Shown: one piece after another, positions 58,781 through 64,000 of the stretch
Layout: each line of letters starts with the position of its first letter
Position numbering within the stretch: position 1 is the stretch's first letter
Assembly: GCF_026420845.1 (NCBI RefSeq)
Contig: NZ_JAOWCB010000025.1
Coordinates: forward strand, 21,675 to 85,674
Direction of reading: 5' to 3'
DNA length: 64,000 nucleotides
From: Streptomyces sp. PR69
GTDB taxonomy: Bacteria > Actinomycetota > Actinomycetes > Streptomycetales > Streptomycetaceae
The notes under the pieces: generated by a model
The model's input: only the letters and a program-made list of their open reading frames with translations
Databases searched by the model: none
What the model was told of the DNA's origin: nothing
Position numbers and translations under genes: made by a program

Positions 58781-60226
58781 TCACGCGGGGGCGAACAGCA
58801 CCTTCTGCCTGCCCGGGTTCGCCTCGATGAGCCGTACGAGCAGCCGCTCGCCGAGCGGGAGCGGGCCGTCCGCGCTCTCGATGCGGCCCACGACGGCCGG
58901 GTCCGCCAGCTGGGCGGTGCCCACGGCGGGGTCGTCGTCCCGGACATCCACCACACAGGCATCGAAGGTCTCCCCGAGCCGGTCCTTCAGCAGCGCCGCC
59001 TCGACGACGTCGACGCACTCGCGCTCGACCGTGTTGGCGCGCCGCGCGCCGGTCTCCATTTCCTTCGGGAGCCCGTCGAGCGCCGCCGTCACCCACTCGG
59101 GAGGCTCCCGTCCGGCGACGGCCGCGACGCACAGCTCGCCCGTGTAGCGGTCGACGAGCCGTCGCAGCGGGGCGGTGCAGTGCGTGTACTCGTCCGCCAC
59201 GGCGGCGTGCACCGACGGCGAGGGCAGGACGCCGCCGCGGAAGACCGAGTAACCCGCACCGCGCAGCAGGATGGTGCACTCCTGGAGGAACGCGGCGCAG
59301 CGCGGCTCGCGCGGATCGAGCGAGCGGACGAGATCCGCGTACGAGACATGGTGCGGCCAGTCGATGCGCAGGGCGGCAGCCGTGCGCCGCAGCCGGGCGA
59401 CCGCGCCGTGCGGGGCCGTGGGCAGGGTGCGCAGGATGCCGGTGCCGCAGGCGGTCATCAGATCGGCGGCTGCCATGCCGGTGAGCAGGGAGATCTGGGC
59501 GTTGAAGCCCTCGGCGGGGAGCGGGGCGCGGAACTCCAGGTCGTACGAGCCCTCCCGTTCGACGATCTCCTGCTCGGGGACGGAGAGCGAGATGCCGCCG
59601 CGCGCGATCTCCAGCCGCTGCCGCAGGCGGCCGACCGCGGCGAGGAGCGCGAGGGGCTCCTCGGCCGTGCCGGTGTCGATCTGGCGTTGGACGTCCGCGT
59701 AGTCGAGGCGGGCTCTGCTGCGTACGAGGGCTCTGCGCACCTCGGTACGCACGGTGCGGCCGTCCGCGTCGAGGTCGATCCGCCACAGCAGGGCGGGCGC
59801 GGTCTGGCCGGGGAGGAGGCTGGCCGCGCCTTCGGACAGGGCGGGCGGGTGGAGCGGGATCTTTCCGTCGGGGAAGTACAGGGTCGTCACGCGGCGGTGG
59901 GCTTCGGCGTCGAGCGCTCCGCCGGGTGCGACGAAGGCGGCGACGTCGGCGATGGCGTAGTGGACGGTGCAGCCGCCGCCGTGGGGCGCGCGGGCCAGGT
60001 GCATGGCCTGGTCGAGGTCCGTGGAGCCGGGCGGGTCGACGGTGAAGAGGGGGAGGTCGGTCGCGTCCCGGTCGGGGAGCCGCGGCGCTCTGGCGACGGC
60101 GTCCGCCTCGGCGAGGACCGCGGGCGGGAAGGGGCCGGGGACGTCCAGCTCCGTGCGCAGCGTGCGCAGGGCGGACCGGAGCGGGGCCTCTGCTGCGCCC
60201 GCGGTGTGCAGATGGCGGCGGGGCAT
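58781..60226 (-). CDS. RNB-domain ribonuclease (RNase II/R family)
   Basis: A 481-residue exoribonuclease of the short actinobacterial type. The RNB catalytic core has LFTVDPPGSTDLDQAMHLA with the acidic metal-binding residues, then HYAIADVAAFVAPGG, RRVTTLYFPDGKIPLHPP, LDADGRTVRTEVRRALVRS and the late YTHCTAPLRRLVDRY that is diagnostic of RNase II/R. No N-terminal cold-shock or C-terminal S1 domain is visible except a short OB-like tail, so it is shorter than E. coli RNase R. The ATG at 60226 begins PRRHLHTAGAAEAPLRS, as in relatives. It probably degrades or trims RNA 3'->5'. Confidence 0.92.
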   Translation of the reverse strand: MPRRHLHTAGAAEAPLRSALRTLRTELDVPGPFPPAVLAEADAVARAPRLPDRDATDLPLFTVDPPGSTDLDQAMHLARAPHGGGCTVHYAIADVAAFVAPGGALDAEAHRRVTTLYFPDGKIPLHPPALSEGAASLLPGQTAPALLWRIDLDADGRTVRTEVRRALVRSRARLDYADVQRQIDTGTAEEPLALLAAVGRLRQRLEIARGGISLSVPEQEIVEREGSYDLEFRAPLPAEGFNAQISLLTGMAAADLMTACGTGILRTLPTAPHGAVARLRRTAAALRIDWPHHVSYADLVRSLDPREPRCAAFLQECTILLRGAGYSVFRGGVLPSPSVHAAVADEYTHCTAPLRRLVDRYTGELCVAAVAGREPPEWVTAALDGLPKEMETGARRANTVERECVDVVEAALLKDRLGETFDACVVDVRDDDPAVGTAQLADPAVVGRIESADGPLPLGERLLVRLIEANPGRQKVLFAPA

Positions 60227-60540
60227 GCACCGAGCCTATGGCGGGCGGGGGCGGTCGGCACGCGGGGAGCGCGTGCGCCGGGTGGGCAGCGGGGCGAGGG
60301 ACGCCGGTGCGGGGAGCAGGTGCGGGTGCGGGGTGGCGGACGCGGGCGCGGGGTGGCGGACGCGGGCGCGGGGTGGCGGACGCGGGCACAGCCCGGCCGG
60401 GCGGCCCGGCCGGGCTCGACGCACCAGCGGGGCGCACGCCGCCGGCCGGCGTCACGCACGCCCGGACCGCGGCCGCGGGGGCCGTAGGCTGGCGCGGGGG
60501 CCGCACCCCCCGCCCCCGTGCGTACGAAGGAGAGATCGCC
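60227..60540. other. Noncoding spacer with tandem repeats before yaaA
   Basis: These 314 bases lie between divergent RNB and YaaA genes and hold the 20-base repeat listed next. Frames through the repeats lack ribosome sites. An AAGGAGAGA site at 60527 serves yaaA. Confidence 0.6.
60331..60390. repeat. 20-bp GGGTGGCGGACGCGGGCGCG tandem repeat
   Basis: Three head-to-tail copies, the last ending CACA. A partial copy precedes them. The array lies in the shared upstream region of the RNB and YaaA genes. Confidence 0.75.
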
Positions 60541-61347
60541 GTGCTCGTGCTGTTGCCGCCGTCGGAGGGAAAGGCCGCGCCCGGGCGCGGGGCTGCGCTG
60601 AAGCCGGAGTCCCTGTCGCTGCCGGGTCTGGCCGAGGCGCGCGCCGCGGTGCTGGACGAGCTGGTGGAGCTGTGCTCCGCCGACGAGGACAAGGCGCGGG
60701 ACGTCCTGGGGCTGAGCGAGGGCCTGCGCGGCGAGATCGCCAAGAACGCGCAGCTGAGGACCACGGGCACGCGTCCGGCCGGGGAGGTCTACACGGGCGT
60801 GCTGTACGACGCCCTGGACCTGGCCACCCTCTCGGCCGACGCCCACCGCCGCGCCCGCCGGTCGCTGCTGGTGTTCTCCGGCCTCTGGGGCGCGGTCCGG
60901 ATCGACGACCGGATTCCGTCGTACCGCTGCTCGATGGGCGTGAAGCTGCCCGGCCTCGGCGCCCTGGGCGCGTACTGGCGGACCCCGATGGCCTCCGTGC
61001 TGCCCGAGGCGGCGGGCGACGGCCTGGTGCTGGACCTGCGCTCCTCCGCGTACACGACGGCCTGGCGGCCGAAGGGGGAGGTCGCGGGCCGTACGGCCAC
61101 GGTGCGGGTGCTGCATGCGCAGGTCGACAAGGTGACCGGCGTCGAGAAGCGCTCCGTTGTCAGCCACTTCAACAAGGCCACGAAGGGCCGCATCGTCCGC
61201 AGCCTCCTGGAGTCCGGCTCCCGCCCCGCGAACCCGGCGGAACTGGTGGAGGCGCTGCGCGACCTGGGCCATGTGGTGGAGGCGGAGCCTCCGGCGAAGC
61301 CGGGCAAGGCGTGGGCGCTGGACGTGGTGGTCACGTCGATCCACTGA
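60541..61347 (+). CDS. yaaA: YaaA-family peroxide-stress protein (DUF328)
   Basis: A 268-residue protein from GTG 60541 with AAGGAGAG upstream. LVLLPPSEGKAAPGRG at the N-terminus, SGLWGAVRIDDRIPSYRCSMGVKLPGLG in the middle, and VVSHFNKATKGRIVRSLLE near the end are the YaaA signatures. In E. coli YaaA limits free iron and protects DNA from peroxide, and the fold binds DNA; the same role here is inference. A link with the iron/heme genes earlier in the window is only thematic. Confidence 0.92.
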   Translation: MLVLLPPSEGKAAPGRGAALKPESLSLPGLAEARAAVLDELVELCSADEDKARDVLGLSEGLRGEIAKNAQLRTTGTRPAGEVYTGVLYDALDLATLSADAHRRARRSLLVFSGLWGAVRIDDRIPSYRCSMGVKLPGLGALGAYWRTPMASVLPEAAGDGLVLDLRSSAYTTAWRPKGEVAGRTATVRVLHAQVDKVTGVEKRSVVSHFNKATKGRIVRSLLESGSRPANPAELVEALRDLGHVVEAEPPAKPGKAWALDVVVTSIH

Positions 61348-61360
61348 CGGGATGACCCCG

Positions 61361-61384
61361 TTGCGCATTACGCAATGACCATTG
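61361..61384 (+). promoter_or_regulatory. Overlapping inverted repeats upstream of eda (candidate operator)
   Basis: TTGCG-CATTA-CGCAA (61361-61375) overlaps CAATG-AC-CATTG (61373-61384). They lie 25-48 bases before the aldolase start, a common operator position for IclR- or GntR-type regulators. The regulator is not in the window. Confidence 0.45.
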
Positions 61385-61408
61385 TGCAGTGCGGAGTACG
61401 GCGGGACG

Positions 61409-62068
61409 ATGGCGCGCATGGCCGACGCCTCCTCTGTTCTGGAGTTCTCCCCCGTCCTGCCCGTCGTCGTCATCGACGACCTCCGTGACGCCGTGCCGCT
61501 CGCGCGGGCGTTGGCGGGCGGGGGGCTGCCGGCGGTCGAGGTGACGCTGCGGACGCCCGTCGCGCTGGACGCGATCCGGGCGATCGCGGCGGAGGCACCC
61601 GAGGCGGTTGTCGGCGCGGGGACGGTCGTCTCGGCGGAAGGCGTGGCGGCGGCGACGGCGGCCGGGGCGCGGTTTCTGGTGAGTCCGGGGTGGACCGAGC
61701 GGGTGCTGGGCGCGATGCGGGAGTCGGGGGCGCCGTTTCTGCCGGGGGTGTCGACGGCGTCGGAGACCGTGGGGCTGCTGGAACGCGGCGTGCGCGAGAT
61801 GAAGTTCTTCCCGGCGGAGGCGGCCGGCGGCGCCGCGTATCTCGCCGCGCTCGCCGGGCCGCTGCCGCAGGCCCGGTTCTGTCCGACCGGCGGGATCACG
61901 GCCGCCTCAGCGTCGTCGTATCTGGCGATGCCCAACGTCGGCTGTGTGGGCGGCACGTGGATGCTCCCGGCGGACGCGATCGCCGCGAAGGACTGGGGCA
62001 GGGTGCGGGCCCTGGCCGCGGAGGCGGCGGCGCTCACCCGCGCACCGCTCGCCCCGCATGCCGACTAG
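61409..62068 (+). CDS. eda: KDPG/KHG aldolase
   Basis: A 219-residue TIM-barrel aldolase that splits 2-keto-3-deoxy-6-phosphogluconate to pyruvate and glyceraldehyde 3-phosphate (Entner-Doudoroff and uronate routes). The acid-base Glu is in AVEVTLRTP, the phosphate site in GAGTVVSAEG, the Schiff-base Lys in MKFFPAEAAGG, and CPTGGI and VGGTWMLP complete the core. Two ATGs (61409 and 61418) are close; 61409 has a GGCGGGA site. No edd gene lies nearby, so a role in uronate or other sugar-acid use is possible. Confidence 0.92.
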   Translation: MARMADASSVLEFSPVLPVVVIDDLRDAVPLARALAGGGLPAVEVTLRTPVALDAIRAIAAEAPEAVVGAGTVVSAEGVAAATAAGARFLVSPGWTERVLGAMRESGAPFLPGVSTASETVGLLERGVREMKFFPAEAAGGAAYLAALAGPLPQARFCPTGGITAASASSYLAMPNVGCVGGTWMLPADAIAAKDWGRVRALAAEAAALTRAPLAPHAD

Positions 62069-62172
62069 AGCGCGCGCCCGGCGTCACCGCGGCCACCGCC
62101 CGCGGTGTGCCGCACGGCGAGCGCTTCGGTCACCACGGGGGCACGTGTCGCGCGGGCGGTTCTGCCGCCCTG

Positions 62173-62349
62173 TCAGCGATGGCCCGCGCTGTTCCGCACC
62201 GGCCGGCGCAGGATGTCCCTGATGCGCCAGCACAGCTTCCGGGCGCGCGGTGTCGCTGTGGCGTAGCAGGGGCCGAAGCAGACGGCATCCGCGCTGCGGC
62301 CGAGCGGGACCCCCTCGCGCGGATGCCGCTGTGTGGGATCGCCGGCCAT
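62173..62349 (-). CDS. Small unrecognised protein with Cys residues
   Basis: A 58-residue open frame with a strong GGAGGAGG ribosome site six bases before its ATG. The product starts MAGDPTQRHPREGVPLGRSA, has DAVCFGPCYATATPRARKLCWRI with three Cys, and ends in a basic tail (RDILRRPVRNSAGHR). It lies downstream of the GNAT gene on the same strand. Codon third positions are mostly G or C. It could be a small metal- or RNA-binding protein; no family is recognised. Confidence 0.45.
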   Translation of the reverse strand: MAGDPTQRHPREGVPLGRSADAVCFGPCYATATPRARKLCWRIRDILRRPVRNSAGHR

Positions 62350-62430
62350 GCGGCCTCCTCCGGCTCCGTGGGCGGGTCCGGCGGATGCCGCCGGCGCAGT
62401 ACTCCGGCACAGCGTAGGCGGGAGGGCGGG

Positions 62431-63279
62431 CTACGTGAAGGCGATCTCCGCGTAGTCCGCCAGCAGGCGGTAACCCAGGCGCTGGTAGAGCGCGTTGCTC
62501 GTGGGGTTGGACAGGTCCGTGAAGAGCAGGACCTGTTGCGCGCCCGCCGCCAGGGCTGCGTGGCTGACGGCCGCCGCGGCCCCGGCGGCGTATCCCCGGC
62601 AGCGCAGCGGGGGCGGGGTGTAGACGTTGGAGACGCGGGACTGGCCCGCGAGCGGCGGCGAATGGGAGGCCATGGAGACCGGGCGGCCGTCCGGGGTCTC
62701 CCACAGGTGCAGACCGCCCTCGGCGATGCGCCGTTCCGCGAGCTGTGCATAGTCCAGGTCGTGCGGTTCGCCTACGGCCGCCGCGAACTCCCGCAGCCAG
62801 GACGCCGCCAGGTCCAGGTCCGCACCGGCCGCTTGGCGCGCGCGGCCCGGCGGGGCGGGGTGCGGCGGGGTCAGGTCGCCCAGCCGGAACAGGCGGGTGC
62901 GGCCCGTGAGCTGCCAGCCGCCCGGCCCCGCCCAGGCGTCGGCGAACGCCCGCGCGGGCCCGTCGCCGCCCCGGACTCCGGGCAGTCGCACACCGCGGCC
63001 GCGCAGCTCCCCGGCCAGTTCCGCCGCGAGCCGCTCCGGCATGGGGCCTAGGGCCGGCGGCCAGGGAGGCGTGTGGAGGAAGGCGGCCTCGGCCGGCGCG
63101 CCGGGGTTCCGGCGCCACCAGCCGAAGGACGCAGGTCCTTCCCCGTACACCTGCGCGCCGTGCCGCCGCACCGTCTCGCTGACGGTGAGCAGTGCGGTGG
63201 CACGGGCGGCCTCAGCCGCGAGATACGCATCCGTCTCGCGGCGGAACTCCTCGACGTCCTCGCTCAGTTGCCAGGGCAC
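62431..63279 (-). CDS. GNAT-family N-acetyltransferase
   Basis: A 282-residue protein from GTG 63279. The N-terminal half is an unusual domain (PWQLSEDVEEFRRETDAYL ... WQLTGRTRLFRLGDLTPPH). The C-terminal GNAT core has SRVSNVYTPPPLRCRGYAAGAAAAVSHAAL with the acetyl-CoA loop (RCRGYA) and FTDLSNPTSNALYQRLGYRLLADYAEIAF. This two-part layout is common in actinobacterial GNATs of unknown substrate. It lies 13 bases after the RNase H/phosphatase gene on the same strand and is probably cotranscribed with it. Confidence 0.88.
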   Translation of the reverse strand: MPWQLSEDVEEFRRETDAYLAAEAARATALLTVSETVRRHGAQVYGEGPASFGWWRRNPGAPAEAAFLHTPPWPPALGPMPERLAAELAGELRGRGVRLPGVRGGDGPARAFADAWAGPGGWQLTGRTRLFRLGDLTPPHPAPPGRARQAAGADLDLAASWLREFAAAVGEPHDLDYAQLAERRIAEGGLHLWETPDGRPVSMASHSPPLAGQSRVSNVYTPPPLRCRGYAAGAAAAVSHAALAAGAQQVLLFTDLSNPTSNALYQRLGYRLLADYAEIAFT

Positions 63280-63292
63280 GACAGGGCGTCGC

Positions 63293-64000
63293 TCAGCGCA
63301 GATGCGATGTGTCGTTGAGCAGCCGCACCGACGCGTTGCCGTCCGCGTAGTACGCCACCGCCGACAGCGACGCCGCCGACAGCTCCATCCGGAACAGCGA
63401 TTCCGGCGGCGCGCCCAGGGCCAGCCGGACCAGCGTCTTGATCGGCGCGACATGGGTGACGAGCAGAACCGTGCGTCCGGCGCTCTGGGCGATCAGCCGG
63501 TCGCGGGCGGCGGCGACGCGGCGGGCGACCGCCGCGAAGCTCTCTCCTCCGCCGCTCGGGGCGGCCTTGGCCGAGGAGAGCCAGGCGTCGAGGTCGTAGG
63601 GGTACCGCTCCTGCACCTCCGCGAAGGTCAGCCCCTCCCATGCGCCGAAGTCCGCCTCGCGCAGGCCGTCTTCGATCCGCACGTCCAGGCCGAGGCGCGC
63701 GGCGACGGCCGCCGCGGTCTCGCGGCAGCGCGTGAGCGGCGAGCTGACGATCTCCTGGATCGTGCCGCGGGCCGCGAGCGCCGCGGCGGCGGCCTCCGCC
63801 TGGCGGCGGCCGGCCTCGGACAGCGAGGGGTCGCTGCCGCCGCTGCCGGAGAAGCGCTTCTCGGGGGTGAGCGGCGTCTCGCCGTGCCTCAGCAGTACGA
63901 AGGTGGCCGGCGCGCCCAGATCTGGGGCGGCAGCCCAGCCGACCGCCGGCGCGGCGGTCCGGGCGGCGGCCCGTGCCTCCGGCTGGACGTCACGTCCGGC
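63293..64000 (-). CDS. Bifunctional RNase H/acid phosphatase, C-terminal part
   Basis: The visible 235 residues are a histidine-phosphatase (CobC-like) domain: FVLLRHGETPLTPEKRFSGSGG has the RHGE motif, IVSSPLTRCRETA follows, then DFGAWEGLTFAEVQERYP with a catalytic Glu, and LLVTHVAPIKTLVR has the second His. The sequence enters from the right edge with a linker (AGRDVQPEARAAARTAAP) that in Streptomyces joins an N-terminal RNase H domain, as in the S. coelicolor SCO2299 fusion. The RNase H half is outside the window, so the fusion is inferred. Confidence 0.88.
   Translation of the reverse strand, partial: AGRDVQPEARAAARTAAPAVGWAAAPDLGAPATFVLLRHGETPLTPEKRFSGSGGSDPSLSEAGRRQAEAAAAALAARGTIQEIVSSPLTRCRETAAAVAARLGLDVRIEDGLREADFGAWEGLTFAEVQERYPYDLDAWLSSAKAAPSGGGESFAAVARRVAAARDRLIAQSAGRTVLLVTHVAPIKTLVRLALGAPPESLFRMELSAASLSAVAYYADGNASVRLLNDTSHLR

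Overview
The window is high-GC actinobacterial DNA and almost certainly a Streptomyces chromosome. The evidence is strong G/C bias at codon third positions, frequent GTG and TTG starts, 4-base ATGA overlaps, and a core set typical of the genus: glnE, glnA2, npdG, panB, nadE, map, heme oxygenase with HtaA proteins, an RNase H/phosphatase fusion and a class A RNase P RNA. Several single-gene regulators and XRE/DUF397 clusters also fit this genus. Window ends cut glnE (left) and the RNase H/phosphatase gene (right).

Layout. 0-7 kb: nitrogen/polyamine genes glnE and glnA2, a VOC protein, a small MT0933-type protein, an ArsR-like regulator operon and an MMPL exporter. 7-14 kb: a repeat-rich spacer, then secreted or membrane proteins that suggest metal (copper) handling (DUF3105, DUF305, DUF6153-like, a frameshifted multicopper oxidase), with a CBS protein, an alpha/beta hydrolase and a DUF998 protein. 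14-25 kb: a frameshifted MFS gene, npdG (F420:NADP reductase), an M50 protease, a 1388-residue AfsR/SARP-type regulator and a convergent drug-type ABC pair. 25-33 kb: panB, a DHA2 efflux pump, TetR, a VanJ-like EEP protein, nadE and map. 32.7-41.7 kb: a heme-iron locus with two DmdR/IdeR-type iron boxes, heme oxygenase, two HtaA surface proteins (one with a sortase signal) separated by a noncoding tandem-repeat array, and a heme ABC transporter. 41.8-51.4 kb: a lipoprotein, a primase/polymerase-like protein, a TetR/dimethylargininase pair with a palindromic operator, an Rsm22-like methyltransferase, a Bcr/CflA exporter, a PhoD phosphatase, an SDR and an NTF2-like protein. 51.7-58 kb: an accessory block with an unrecognised 435-residue protein, XRE/DUF397/DUF6879 genes, a two-TM protein, a second DUF397 protein and a JmjC-type oxygenase paired with an unknown 168-residue protein. 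58.1-64 kb: rnpB, an RNB ribonuclease, yaaA, eda, a small ORF, a GNAT protein and the RNase H/phosphatase.

How genes work together. The clearest system is heme-iron use. HtaA proteins would capture heme at the surface, the substrate-binding protein, permease and ATPase would import it, and heme oxygenase would release the iron, all under iron-box control. The most novel material is in 51.7-58 kb. Four separate reading-frame breaks (two in the multicopper oxidase, one in the MFS gene, one in a small membrane protein) each look like loss of one C in a run of C on the + strand. They may be sequencing or assembly errors rather than real gene decay.
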